64,000 bases of DNA from Streptomyces caniscabiei (lineage in GTDB: Bacteria > Actinomycetota > Actinomycetes > Streptomycetales > Streptomycetaceae), in NCBI RefSeq assembly GCF_014930365.1, contig NZ_JABXWI010000007.1, positions 124,001 through 188,000 on the forward strand. Reading direction: 5' to 3'. This document shows, in pieces, positions 28,913-37,812 of this stretch. Both the position numbers and the translations under genes were made by a program. The notes under the pieces were generated by a model. It worked only from the letters and a program-made list of their open reading frames with translations. It ran no database searches and was not told the DNA's origin. Position 1 is the first letter of the stretch. Every line of letters starts with the position of its first letter.

Positions 28913-29371
28913 TCACCCCCGTGTCGCTTCGTGGTCGATGCGGGCGAGTACCTGGGGGACGGGTTCGAGCCCGTGGCCCAGGAGTTCCTCCACGTCCCGC
29001 GCGGTGAACGTCCGGTCGCCCGTGAGGTCGTCGGTGTGCCCGTCGGGGCCCGCCGTGAGGGTGATCAGGGTGAAGGACTCCGGCCCGGTCGGGTCGTGGT
29101 ACGAGAACGCCCCGAAGTGGGCGATCCAGAAGACCTCCACCGGCTCCGCGCCGAACGCCCGCCGCAGCGCGGGCAGGACGGCGTCCGCGACGCTGCCGAA
29201 GTCGTCGGTGATGCCCCGGTCGTCGGGGTTGCTCGCCAGCTCCGACACCACCGCGACGACGCGGCCGGTGACGGTGGAACGCATGGCCCGGACGAGTGTG
29301 TGCGCGCGCCCCGCCCGGCGGTGGCGCCAGTCGACGACGTCCTCGAAGTACTGCAGGGTCGAGTTGTCCAT
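28913..29371 (-). CDS. Hypothetical protein in the secretion-like operon
   Basis: I do not recognise this 152-residue soluble protein. It starts at an ATG with GGGAGAGA upstream and ends seven bases before the FolD-like gene. It has no signal peptide or membrane helix. Its sequence is mixed alpha/beta (VFWIAHFGAFSYHDPTG, FTLITLTAGPDG) with several acidic stretches and looks like a compact domain. Position between the DUF4913 and FolD-like genes suggests a role tied to the cluster. Confidence 0.7.
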   Translation of the reverse strand: MDNSTLQYFEDVVDWRHRRAGRAHTLVRAMRSTVTGRVVAVVSELASNPDDRGITDDFGSVADAVLPALRRAFGAEPVEVFWIAHFGAFSYHDPTGPESFTLITLTAGPDGHTDDLTGDRTFTARDVEELLGHGLEPVPQVLARIDHEATRG

Positions 29372-29510
29372 GTTGTCTCTCCCGTCGGCCGCGGACGCCG
29401 ACCGCTCCCGGTCCGTTTCCGCTGGTGGCCGCCTTGTGATCGGCTGCGCGTCGGTTCAGGGTATGAGGGCTCGCCCCGAGGCGGGCCCCCTGCCCGTCCG
29501 CCGCCCCCGC

Positions 29511-29930
29511 TCAGTTCTCCGTCCCGTACGGCTCCACGGCCGGCGGTTGCTTCGCGCGGTGGCCGCCCGCCTTGCAGCCCGCGAACGGGCCGCCGGGGGA
29601 GCGCAGTTCGGCCATGACCGGCCCGAGGTGGTCGCGGTGCCACACCGCCGGACCCGTCGGGCCCGCCGTCGGGTCGGTGAGCTCCTGCCAGGCCAGCCAC
29701 AGGGCGTGCAGCCGGGCCACCGCCTCCAGGTGCTCCCACCAGCGCGGGCACCAGGGCTGCTGCGAGGTGACCTCGCGGCCGTAGACCGGGAGCAGCAGAT
29801 CCGCGACCCAGACGGCCAGGCCCCCCATCTCCTCGGCGTACTCGGCGCCGTCGAGGTAGAGGATGAACGGCGGCCCCACGGCGGTGAGCGGCTGTTCCGG
29901 ACTGTGCTGTTCGACGGTGGTGGTGGTCAT
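29511..29930 (-). CDS. DUF4913 family protein
   Basis: Soluble protein of 139 residues with the DUF4913 pattern: WCPRWWEHLEAVARLHALWL, AWQELTDPTAGPTGPAVWHR, DHLGPVMAELRSPGGPF and a following Cys (AGC). DUF4913 proteins are found in actinobacterial conjugation and secretion gene neighbourhoods, and here the gene follows the TraG/VirD4-like gene by 52 bp on the same strand. The ATG has GGGAGCAG upstream. No biochemical function is known. Confidence 0.85.
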   Translation of the reverse strand: MTTTTVEQHSPEQPLTAVGPPFILYLDGAEYAEEMGGLAVWVADLLLPVYGREVTSQQPWCPRWWEHLEAVARLHALWLAWQELTDPTAGPTGPAVWHRDHLGPVMAELRSPGGPFAGCKAGGHRAKQPPAVEPYGTEN

Positions 29931-29982
29931 CGACTGCTCCCTTCACAGAGCTTCTCCGGAACACGCCGCAACGCGTGCGGCC

Positions 29983-31734
29983 TCATCGGGTGATCCGTTC
30001 CGTCGCCCTCGCCGTGATGGCCCTGACCTCGGCCTGGGCCGCCAGCGCGATGCGGTCGGCGCCGGGTTCGGCGTACCAGGGGCGCAGGCGGACCAGGGCG
30101 GGCCTGACGCCGGTGGCGAGGAGGAGGGCGGTGCCCTTGGGCAGGGCGCGGATGCGGTCGGCGGGCAGGATGCGTTCCAGGCGGTAGGAGGTGGAGCGGG
30201 ACCGTCCGCCCTTGCCGCGGGAGTAGCTCACCGTGGACACGTCGTGCTCGCCGACCAGCCGTGAGACCTTCTCGACGAAGTCCGCGTCGTCGAGGCCCGC
30301 GCCGAGCAGCTTGATGGTCGCGGCGCCCCACAGCGCGTCCATCCCGGCCCCGCCCCACACCCGGGTGCCCTGGCGGTAACTCTGGAGCAGGGTCACGACG
30401 TTGATGCCGCGCGAGCCGAAGTGGGAGTAGAGGTCGGGCAGGTCGGAGATCCGGCAGACGTTGGCGGCCTCGTCCAGCACCGCCGTCATCGGCGGGTCCA
30501 GCCGGCCGCCCATCCGCTCGGCGGCCACCACTCCCGCGCGCAGGACGGAGTCGGCGCACGCGGCGATGACACCGGCCGCCGAGCCGCCGCCGTCCTTGGA
30601 GAGGAGGTAGAGCGTGTCGGCGGACAGCACATGACGTTCGGGCAGGAACTGCGGCAGCTCCGGGTCCGGGCTCACCCAGGCCGCGATCGTCGGGTCGAGC
30701 AGGCACGCCACGCACTGGCGGGCCGTCTCGTAGATGCCGTCGCGGGTCTCCACGGCGCCCTGGACGGTGCCCTGGAGCTGGTCGGCGAGGGCCGTCATGC
30801 CCGCGTCGCGGAGCAGGTCGACGGGCGTACGGTCGGCCGGGTCCGCGAGCCAGGACAGCACCTCGCCGACCTGCCGCCCGCCCCGGTTGGCGGCGTGGAG
30901 GAGCGCGGTGAGCGTGTTCTGGGCCGCCGAGATCCAGAAGTCCCGCTTGGAGGCGTCGTCGTTGACGGCGCCGACGAAGTGGCCGGCCAGACGGCGGGCG
31001 CCCTCGATGGTGGCGGCGTCGGCGAGCATGTCCCACCACAGGCCGCGCGGGGTGTGCGCGATGCCCTGCGGGTCGAACGTCCAGACCGTGCCCACGCGTT
31101 CGCGTTCCGCCCGGGTCACGCTGTAGACGTCCGCCTTGTTCGACGTCAGGAGCACGCTGCCGCGGGCGCGCAGCACACGGGGGACGGCGATACCGGTGGA
31201 CTTGCCGGCCCGCGGTGCCATCAGGTCCAGCTCCACGTCCTCGTGGCTGCTGCGGAGTTCGGGGCCGCCGGGTTCCAGGTTGCCGAGGAGGTTGCCGGTG
31301 TCGTCCGGGGGGAGTTTGCCGGACCTGGGGAGGGACGGGCGGAGCTGGCGGGCGCGGGCGGCGGCGCCCTTGGGGAGGAGGGTGGACAGTTCCCGGCGGC
31401 CGGCCAGGCCGCCGGGGCTCCTGCCGCGGCGGCGGAGCAGGACGACGGGGGTGATGAGCAGGGCGAGGGCGGCGCCGAGGACTGCGCCCATGCCGGCGCC
31501 GAGGGTGCCGGAGGAGGTGCTGGGCCAGATGGCCGCGGGGCCGTCGGTGACGAGGGTCTTGAGGGTGGTGAGGGTGAAAGGCGGTGGGTCCCAGCCGGCA
31601 CCGGTGAGGGCGGCGGCGAGGGTGCCGCCGAGCCAGGCGGTGAGGAAGAGGATGCCGACGAGCAGGGCGGTGCCGGGGATGACCCAGGGCAGGAGGTCGT
31701 CGCTGGTGGTGTGCGGTTGCTTGCGTGTGGCCAT
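29983..31734 (-). CDS. Type IV coupling-protein-like ATPase (VirD4/TraG family)
   Basis: Membrane ATPase of 583 residues that would recruit substrates to the secretion channel. Two N-terminal helices (WVIPGTALLVGILFLTAW; GAVLGAALALLITPVVLL) anchor it. Walker A reads APRAGKST around residue 215, Walker B TAVLDEAANV, followed by a FGSRGINVVTLLQSY motif characteristic of TraG/VirD4. The ATG (MATRKQP) is chosen; upstream open frame runs through a repeat element. It sits downstream of the VirB4-like gene but is separated from it by 218 bp containing the dispersed repeat. Motifs are intact, so an active ATPase is expected. Confidence 0.9.
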   Translation of the reverse strand: MATRKQPHTTSDDLLPWVIPGTALLVGILFLTAWLGGTLAAALTGAGWDPPPFTLTTLKTLVTDGPAAIWPSTSSGTLGAGMGAVLGAALALLITPVVLLRRRGRSPGGLAGRRELSTLLPKGAAARARQLRPSLPRSGKLPPDDTGNLLGNLEPGGPELRSSHEDVELDLMAPRAGKSTGIAVPRVLRARGSVLLTSNKADVYSVTRAERERVGTVWTFDPQGIAHTPRGLWWDMLADAATIEGARRLAGHFVGAVNDDASKRDFWISAAQNTLTALLHAANRGGRQVGEVLSWLADPADRTPVDLLRDAGMTALADQLQGTVQGAVETRDGIYETARQCVACLLDPTIAAWVSPDPELPQFLPERHVLSADTLYLLSKDGGGSAAGVIAACADSVLRAGVVAAERMGGRLDPPMTAVLDEAANVCRISDLPDLYSHFGSRGINVVTLLQSYRQGTRVWGGAGMDALWGAATIKLLGAGLDDADFVEKVSRLVGEHDVSTVSYSRGKGGRSRSTSYRLERILPADRIRALPKGTALLLATGVRPALVRLRPWYAEPGADRIALAAQAEVRAITARATERITR

Positions 31735-31790
31735 CTCTGCTTCCCCCGGTGAGTTGACTGAGCCTTCGTGCGGTGCGTTGTCGGGTGCGG

Positions 31791-31950
31791 GCCCGGTGGG
31801 GCTTCTCGCGCAGTTCCCCGCGCCCCTTAAGGGCCTACGGCCCTTTCGGGCCGAAAAGCACGGGGCGCAGCCCCTGCTTCTCAGGGGCGCGGGGAACTGC
31901 GCGGGCAACCACGAACCACCCGCACCCGCCCACGAACCCGCACCCCCGAG
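31791..31950. repeat. Dispersed intergenic element, copies 2 and 3 as a long inverted repeat
   Basis: CGCGCAGTTCCCCGCGCCCC (31807-31826) and its exact complement (31884-31903) face each other, with a 21-base perfect match when the flanking T/A is counted. The loop holds two smaller hairpins (AAGGGCC-TAC-GGCCCTT and GAAAAGCA...TGCTTCTC). The outer flanks (GGTGCGGG, CCCGCACC) also pair. It lies between the VirB4-like and TraG-like genes. Confidence 0.85.
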
Positions 31951-31951
31951 C

Positions 31952-33433
31952 TCATAGGCGCCCGGCCTTCACCAGCGACGGCGTCCACCGCGTGTTCGTG
32001 TTGTGCAGCTCCCGCTCCGTGTCCGTGATCGACACCTTGATCGGAATCCCGGGCCGCCCTCCGACCTTGATCAGGAACCGCCCCCGCCCCGGCGGCTCCT
32101 CGTTCCCCCCGGTGCTGGCCCAGCCCGGCGGCGACGACCACGACGACACCAGGTCGATCTCCCGCTCCGACAGACCGACGATCTCGCCGAGCTCCCTCAT
32201 CTCCGTACGGGGAAGGCCCGCGCACACCACCATCCCGGCCCGCTCCACGAACCCGCGCGCCTTCGCCCGGTCCGCCTCGCTGCCCAGCGCCTCCGCGTCC
32301 TTCAGCGTGTGCGTGATCTTCGCGTCGCCGAGGCCGAGGGACCGGTTGAGGCGGGTGAGCGCGTCGATGCGCTCGACGATGCCGGAGGCGGCCCGCAGGG
32401 GACGCCACAGCTCGTCGAGGACCGTGAAGAACCAGCGCTGCGGCGCGAGCCCCGCGTCGGCGAGCGCGTGGGCCGCCGCGACCGTGCCGAGGCCGTCCGA
32501 CCACGCCGCCAGCATCGCCGCCGCCGTGAGCTGCGTGTCCGCCTCGCCGATCCGGGAGATGTCGACGCAGACCGCGGGCGAGGCCGGGTCGATCCGGGTG
32601 GAGGTCTCGGAGGCGAAGGTGTCGCCGAGCGGGCCGTCCAGCACACCGAGCAGGGAGCGGTGCAGCGGGTCCACCGCCTCCTGGTAGCGCGCCACGTCAC
32701 CCCGGTCGAGGGTCACCGCGCGCACCCGGTCAGGACCCTCGTCCAGCACCTTCAGCAGGTCGGGCAGGAGCGGCGCCCGCCCCGGCTTCGCGCGTTCCGT
32801 CAGGTGGTGCAGGCACGCCGACAGCACCGACTGCTCGTGGTCGTCCATCGGGCGGCCCCGGACGATGGTGATGAGCGCCGCGACCATGTTCAGCACCCGG
32901 CCGTGCGCCTCCGCCGCCAGGATCCGGCCCCGCTCGCCGCCGATCCGCAGCGCCGCCTCGCCCATCGCGCCCGGGTCGAGGACGTTGATGCCGCCGACCC
33001 CGCGCCCGATGGAGATCACCTGACCGCCGAGCGCCCGGACGGTGTCGGCGTAGTCGGGCTTGAGGTCGCCGAGGACCAGCGGGGTGATGCCGGTGGCCGC
33101 CATGCCGATCAGCATGCGGTTGACCAGCGTGGACTTGCCGAGGCCCGGCATGCCCAGCATGAACAGGGACGGGTTGGAGATGTAACGGGCGCGGGTGAAC
33201 CAGGAGATGGGGTCGCCGCAGACCGTGGCTCCCGTGTGCAGGTGCTGGCCGAGCGGCACGCCCGTCATGGGGGCGCCGGAGCCCGCCGCGAAGGGCCACA
33301 GGCCGCATGCCTGGACCGTCGTGGCCCGCCACAGCGCGGGCGGATCGACATGCCCGACCTGCCCCCCGCCGGGGCCGAACCACCCACGAGGGGGTGCGGT
33401 CTGCGGACGTACGGCTGTAGCGCGCTTGCTCAC
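31952..33433 (-). CDS. VirB4/TraC-like conjugation ATPase
   Basis: ATPase of 493 residues. GTG overlaps the stop of the SCO6880-type gene (GTGA), and the N-terminal SKRATAVRPQTAPPRGWFGP is short, so this corresponds to the C-terminal motor half of VirB4. Walker A is GMPGLGKST (about 108-116), and the Walker B region is WFFTVLDELWRPLR. LVLGDLKPDYADTVRALGGQ matches VirB4/TraC ATPases. Together with the SCO6880 protein it seems to make a split VirB4. It is likely to power assembly of the channel or pilus from the cytoplasmic face. Confidence 0.88.
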   Translation of the reverse strand: MSKRATAVRPQTAPPRGWFGPGGGQVGHVDPPALWRATTVQACGLWPFAAGSGAPMTGVPLGQHLHTGATVCGDPISWFTRARYISNPSLFMLGMPGLGKSTLVNRMLIGMAATGITPLVLGDLKPDYADTVRALGGQVISIGRGVGGINVLDPGAMGEAALRIGGERGRILAAEAHGRVLNMVAALITIVRGRPMDDHEQSVLSACLHHLTERAKPGRAPLLPDLLKVLDEGPDRVRAVTLDRGDVARYQEAVDPLHRSLLGVLDGPLGDTFASETSTRIDPASPAVCVDISRIGEADTQLTAAAMLAAWSDGLGTVAAAHALADAGLAPQRWFFTVLDELWRPLRAASGIVERIDALTRLNRSLGLGDAKITHTLKDAEALGSEADRAKARGFVERAGMVVCAGLPRTEMRELGEIVGLSEREIDLVSSWSSPPGWASTGGNEEPPGRGRFLIKVGGRPGIPIKVSITDTERELHNTNTRWTPSLVKAGRL

Positions 33434-34923
33434 AGCGCCTCCCGGATCTGGTACGGAACGAGGGTGTGCTCCCACGGCAGCAGGCCGACGGGGAGCGTGC
33501 AGGTGAACGCGGAGGCCTGCATACGGTCGGCGGGCCGCATCAGGATGCGGGAGGACGCCTGGAGGTTGCGTACGGTGATCGCCGCGTCCGGCAGCTGCTC
33601 CTCGTCGTCCACGGTGACCGTCACCATCAGCGAGAACTCCACGAGCCCGGCGCCCGCCGCCTCCTCGGCCGCCGTCTGCTCGGCCGCCTGCATCTCGGAA
33701 CTGGCCCGCGCCTGCACCAGGCCCCGCTTGGAGCCCGCCATGAAGTGCGCGGCACGCCGGTCGGCCTCGACGATGCGGGCGGAGGTCGCCGGGTCGATCG
33801 GGCGGTAGACCAGCGAGACCCGCTTGCGGCGGGTGCCCGCCGCGGGCTCCAGCAGGCCCCGCAGCACGCTGGAGCGGACGGTGCCGCGCGGCGCCAGCGT
33901 CAGCATCCACGTCCGCGAGACCCCCGAGTCGTGCTTGTACGACTGCACCGACTCCACGGCCGCCGCCGGGCCCGCGTCCGCCCAGTCGAGGCCCGTGGTC
34001 GTCTGTTCGGCCCGCGCGCTCAGCACGTCGGGGGCGACGGCGGGGTCGTACGCCACCCGGACGATCTCCGCGAGCCGGTCGGCGGAGAGCGGGTAGGCGG
34101 AGCCGCCGCCGGCCGCGACCAGGCCCGACAGCAGGCCCGGCAGGCGCATGGACAGGTCGGTGACGACGTCCTGGACGTCCCGCTTGGGGCCGCCGGTGGG
34201 GCCGTAGGTGAGCGCGATGTACGTGTGCATCTCGGAGGAGGCGGACGGGTAGCGCGCGACGACCTCCTCCATCACGGCGCGGGCCGCCGCCGGCGCGTCC
34301 GGCGCGATGCGCGGCAGCACCTCGGCCGCCAGCCGCGTCCCGGTGTCCGGCGCGGTCTCCACGACGACCTGGGCGCCGCGCAGCCCCGGCTCGTGCGAGA
34401 GCCGGGAGAGCCAGTCGCCCCAGGACGCCACCCAGATGTCGACCTGCTCGGGGTCGACCAGCGAACCGCCGTCCGGCTCGCAGGCCAGGACCACCGTGCA
34501 CAGGTTGCGGCCCGGGTGGTGGATCACGCCGAAGGCGCGGTTGTAGGCGTCCCGGCCCTCGTACATCTTGGTGCGGGCCAGCAGACCGGGCGGCTGGTAG
34601 CGGCCGCCGGGACGCTTGGAGAGGGGGCCGGAGACATACGTCGTGGAGCCGTTCGCCTTGCGCCTGAGCCAACCGATACGCACCGCGACCACCTGGTAGA
34701 TGTTGCGGCCGTCCACCGTGCGCAGCGCGAGCGGCGCGAGGAAGAGGCCGAGGGGGATGAGGACGAGGACCGCGGCCAGCAGCGAGACCAGCGAGGCGAG
34801 CAGGGCGACCAGCAGTCCGCCGAAGGCCACGACGGTGCCGAGGAGGCCGAGGGGGCCGAGGCCGGGGCGGCGGGGGCGGCGCCAGTTTCCGTAGGTGGGA
34901 CGCGTGAGGGCGTCGGTGGACAT
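33430..34923 (-). CDS. SCO6880-family type IV secretion membrane protein (VirB3/VirB4 N-domain-like)
   Basis: Protein of 497 residues of the SCO6880 family. Two adjacent hydrophobic segments (GTVVAFGGLLVALLASLVSL; LAAVLVLIPLGLFLAPLAL) at 28-68 resemble a PrgI/VirB3 module. The rest is a soluble domain like the CagE/TrbE N-terminal domain of VirB4, with MYEGRDAYNRAFGVIHHPGR and VDIWVASWGDWLSRL. It lacks a Walker A motif, which fits the split with the next gene. The ATG has GGAACCCC upstream. It follows the TrbL-like gene after 169 bp that contain a strong hairpin and a dispersed repeat. Confidence 0.88.
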   Translation of the reverse strand: MSTDALTRPTYGNWRRPRRPGLGPLGLLGTVVAFGGLLVALLASLVSLLAAVLVLIPLGLFLAPLALRTVDGRNIYQVVAVRIGWLRRKANGSTTYVSGPLSKRPGGRYQPPGLLARTKMYEGRDAYNRAFGVIHHPGRNLCTVVLACEPDGGSLVDPEQVDIWVASWGDWLSRLSHEPGLRGAQVVVETAPDTGTRLAAEVLPRIAPDAPAAARAVMEEVVARYPSASSEMHTYIALTYGPTGGPKRDVQDVVTDLSMRLPGLLSGLVAAGGGSAYPLSADRLAEIVRVAYDPAVAPDVLSARAEQTTTGLDWADAGPAAAVESVQSYKHDSGVSRTWMLTLAPRGTVRSSVLRGLLEPAAGTRRKRVSLVYRPIDPATSARIVEADRRAAHFMAGSKRGLVQARASSEMQAAEQTAAEEAAGAGLVEFSLMVTVTVDDEEQLPDAAITVRNLQASSRILMRPADRMQASAFTCTLPVGLLPWEHTLVPYQIREAL

Positions 34924-35014
34924 GGGGTTCCTTCTTCCGGCTGATGTTCCGGCTGAGTTCGCTGGGTCTTGCGTGCCTACGAGCTCGGGTGGCCTGGGTC
35001 GGATCGCGGCTGCG

Positions 35015-35050
35015 GGTGCGTGGGGCTTCTCGCGCAGTTCCCCGCGCCCC
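35015..35050. repeat. Dispersed intergenic element, copy 4
   Basis: GGGTGCGTGGGGCTTCTCGC followed by GCAGTTCCCCGCGCCCC repeats the core seen at 18.3 and 31.8 kb. It abuts a 16-bp hairpin and lies between the TrbL-like and SCO6880-type genes. Confidence 0.85.
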
Positions 35051-35084
35051 TGGAGAAGAAGGGCCTGCGGCCCTTCTTCTCCAG
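35050..35084 (-). terminator. Perfect 16-bp hairpin after the TrbL-like gene
   Basis: CTGGAGAAGAAGGGCC pairs exactly with GGCCCTTCTTCTCCAG across a three-base loop. On the minus strand it starts nine bases after the TrbL-like stop and precedes the next secretion gene. It may attenuate rather than end transcription, since the downstream genes belong to the same machine. Confidence 0.8.
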
Positions 35085-35092
35085 GGCTGGGC

Positions 35093-36286
35093 CTACTGGT
35101 TGTGGCCCTTCATGCCGTCGTTGTCGTCCAGGGAGCCCGCGATCTCGGAGGCCGCCTGCATACCGGTCTGGACGACGACCGCGGCGGCCTGGACCGCGAC
35201 GGCCGCGCCCGCCGTGGCCGCTCCCGCGGCGGCGGTACCGGCCGCCGCGCCGGCGCCACCGGCACCGCCCGCGCCGGCGCCCGCCGAGGAGCCCGCGCCG
35301 GAGGAGGGCGAGCCCTGGGGGCCCGTGGAACCGCCTCCTCCGCCCCCGCCCGACTGACCGGCCGCGCCGACGGCACTGCCGGCGATGCTGACCGCGCCGG
35401 AGGCCATGTTGTTGGCGACGCCCATGGCGACCGTGCCGCCCGAGGTGCCGCCGAGGGCGGCCGTGGCCGGGACGATCAGCTTGAGCAGGGCGGGCAGGGC
35501 GAACACCGCCAGGATCAGCATGCCCATGCCCGCGATGACCTGGTCCAGCTTCTGGGTGTCCTTCGTCATCGAGGTGGCCGAGTAGATGATCAGGGCCGCC
35601 GCCGGCTTGTAGAGCAGCCAGGCCGCGAGCCAGCCGATGTGCTTCTTCCACCAGCCCTCGCCCCACCCGGTCATCGAGGAGGCGGCGGCCAGCGGCAGCG
35701 TGCCGACCAGCATGATCAGCACACCGATGCGGATGTACATCAGCACGATCTGCACGAAACTCGACAGCATCACCAGCAGACCGAAGATCAGCACCAGACC
35801 GGGCTGGTTGAGCGTCAGCACGCCCAGCATCTCGGTGGCCTTGTCACCCAGATTCGATCGCGCGTACACGTCCTTGGCGTACGCGTCCGACGCCTTCATC
35901 AGAGCGGTGACCACGGGTACGGAGGCCGCGCCGACGAGGATGACCTTCCACATCCCCATGAACGCCTGTCGCATCGACTGGCCCTTGCGGTCCACGGCCA
36001 TCCGGATCGCGGCCAGCAGCAACGAGGCCACCGCCACATAGGCGACGATCCAGTTGACCTCCGCGGTGATCTGCCCGATGGCGCTGCCCGCGGCCGCCTG
36101 GCCGTGGCCGCCGCCGTTCCCCGCCGGGTCCTCCACGTCGATGTTCAGCCAGACGCCGTTGAGCGCCTTGAGCACCTCCGCCGCGCCGTCGCCGATCGCC
36201 TTGGCGAAGACGACCACGGCACCCTCGGTGAACTGCTTGCCGCCCTCTTCGATGACACAGTCGTAGAGCTTCCAGGAGCAGGCCAT
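35093..36286 (-). CDS. TrbL/VirB6-like polytopic membrane protein
   Basis: Membrane protein of 397 residues. After a 70-residue N-terminus come about six helices (WIVAYVAVASLLLAAIRMAV, VILVGAASVPVVTALM, GLVLIFGLLVMLSSFVQIVL, IGVLIMLVGTLPLAAASS, MGMLILAVFALPALLKLIV). The C-terminal 100 residues are Gly/Ala/Ser-rich. The WGEGWWKKHIGWLAAWLLYK region is typical of actinobacterial TrbL/VirB6 proteins, which form the inner-membrane channel. It starts one base after the stop of the VirB8-like gene. Confidence 0.87.
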   Translation of the reverse strand: MACSWKLYDCVIEEGGKQFTEGAVVVFAKAIGDGAAEVLKALNGVWLNIDVEDPAGNGGGHGQAAAGSAIGQITAEVNWIVAYVAVASLLLAAIRMAVDRKGQSMRQAFMGMWKVILVGAASVPVVTALMKASDAYAKDVYARSNLGDKATEMLGVLTLNQPGLVLIFGLLVMLSSFVQIVLMYIRIGVLIMLVGTLPLAAASSMTGWGEGWWKKHIGWLAAWLLYKPAAALIIYSATSMTKDTQKLDQVIAGMGMLILAVFALPALLKLIVPATAALGGTSGGTVAMGVANNMASGAVSIAGSAVGAAGQSGGGGGGGSTGPQGSPSSGAGSSAGAGAGGAGGAGAAAGTAAAGAATAGAAVAVQAAAVVVQTGMQAASEIAGSLDDNDGMKGHNQ

Positions 36287-36287
36287 C

Positions 36288-37088
36288 TCACGCCTCCCAG
36301 GTGACGAAGCCGTCGGTGCCGCTGACCTGCGACACTCCGCTGTAGACCGAGCCGTCCGGGTCCGGCGAGAGCTTCCAGTCGCCGCCCCTCCAGCGCACGG
36401 TGACCGAGGCGGAGCCGAAGCCGCCGTCCCCCATGCCGCGCACCAGGACCATCACGGTCGCCTGGGTCTCGTCGTACGACAGGACCGTGAACCCGGCGTA
36501 GCCACCGGCGTCCGGCGAGCCCGTGGTCGACTTGTCCGCCTCCTGGGAGCGGCTCGCGATCAGCGCGTCACGGCCCGCGCCCGGCACGACCTGCTTGTCG
36601 ACGACCTCGCGCCAGCCGTCGTAGCTGAGGTGGTCGGTGATGGAGTGGACCGCCATGACGGCGCCCAGCGGGGTGTGGGCGAAGCAGGACCAGACCGGAC
36701 CGTCGTACGTGCGCGGTCCCGCGCTCTTGGAGACCGGGACCAGGCCGGTGCCGTTGGCCTTCCAGTGGAAGTCGCGCGGCGCCTCGGTCGGCTCGGCCTG
36801 GTCGCGGTCGTCGGTGCGGCAGCCGGCGGGCCGCTTGGTCGAACCGCCGTTCCCGCCACCGGCGTCGGAGCCCTCGTCCGAGCCCGTGTCCGAGGTCGAG
36901 GTCGGTGCCGGATCCGGGTCGCCGGCCGCGCCGGACGACCCCTCGCCGCCGTTGCCCGTCACCGCGAAGAGCACGGCGAGGACGAGCAGGACCGCCAGGA
37001 ACCCGGCCGACAGGATCCAGCCCCGCTGCTGCCAGAACGGCTGCTCCCACTCCCCGCTGCCCCCTTGGGCCCGGCCGGAGTTCAGCAT
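36288..37088 (-). CDS. Single-pass membrane protein, VirB8/TcpC-like position
   Basis: Protein of 266 residues with one N-terminal helix (GWILSAGFLAVLLVLAVLFA, about 28-47), an Asp/Ser/Gly-rich linker and an extracytoplasmic domain of about 170 residues (VWSCFAHTPLGAVMAVHSIT; ATVMVLVRGMG). The layout matches bitopic VirB8/TcpC scaffold proteins, and its neighbours are the VirB6-like and VirB2-like genes. Similarity by sequence alone is too weak to be certain. The ATG has GGGGGAGCG upstream. Confidence 0.72.
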   Translation of the reverse strand: MLNSGRAQGGSGEWEQPFWQQRGWILSAGFLAVLLVLAVLFAVTGNGGEGSSGAAGDPDPAPTSTSDTGSDEGSDAGGGNGGSTKRPAGCRTDDRDQAEPTEAPRDFHWKANGTGLVPVSKSAGPRTYDGPVWSCFAHTPLGAVMAVHSITDHLSYDGWREVVDKQVVPGAGRDALIASRSQEADKSTTGSPDAGGYAGFTVLSYDETQATVMVLVRGMGDGGFGSASVTVRWRGGDWKLSPDPDGSVYSGVSQVSGTDGFVTWEA

Positions 37089-37119
37089 CGTCGCTCCCCC
37101 TTTCGACGTGCTCGGACGA

Positions 37120-37416
37120 CTAGAAGACGAAGTTCACGAGCGGGCCGGCGGTGGCGACCAGGACACAGCCGCCGAGGACCATGCCGAGCCGGCCCATGTG
37201 CTCCGAGCCCTCGCCGCGGCGCATGGAGATCGCCATCATGGCGCCGCAGATCAGGACACCCGCGACGCCGGCGGCGGTGCCGGCCCAGGCGACGATGCCG
37301 AGGACGGTGTCGACCTTGCCGGTGAGTTCGGCGGGTGCGTCGCGGTTGGGGTTGGGGACCGTGCCGTCGGCCAGGAGGACGGACTGATGAGCCTTGGCGG
37401 CTATCGCGTGCAGCAT
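37120..37416 (-). CDS. VirB2-like small membrane protein (pilin-like), copy A
   Basis: Small protein of 98 residues with two hydrophobic segments, about 39-63 and 77-97, joined by a charged loop RRGEGSEHMGRL. The N-terminus (MLHAIAAKAHQSVLLADG) could be a leader. Size and topology match VirB2/TrbC pilins. I start at the ATG preceded by GGGGAGAAACCAC; an open frame continues upstream but looks non-coding. A paralogue with the same loop is at 38016. It is followed by the VirB8-like gene on the same strand. Confidence 0.82.
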   Translation of the reverse strand: MLHAIAAKAHQSVLLADGTVPNPNRDAPAELTGKVDTVLGIVAWAGTAAGVAGVLICGAMMAISMRRGEGSEHMGRLGMVLGGCVLVATAGPLVNFVF

Positions 37417-37812
37417 GTGGTTTCTCCCCGTGGTGCCGGCCGTCCCGCCGTGGGCGGCGGGCCGGCGTCGACCGATGTGAGCGGATGGGACATTGGGTCG
37501 CTTTCGGGGCCGGTGTGATGTGCCCGGGTTCCCGGTCGCCCTGTGAGCTTGGCGACTGCTGTGAGCCGAAACCAAGCGATGTAGTGATCCAGCACCTGTC
37601 GGTGACGTGCTCGTGACAGACGGGAACTCCTCGTCATGTCCGGGACAGTGACGGAGCGTCAGAAACGACGGGACCTGCGGCTGAGCGGAACGTCTCGCAC
37701 CGGTGTGCGAGGGGAAGCCGCCCGGGGGCGCTGGGCGGGAGGCGGCCCGGGGGCGCTGGGCGGGAGGCCCCCCGGCGTGCCGGGCGGGAGGCTGGGCCTG
37801 CGGACATGACGA

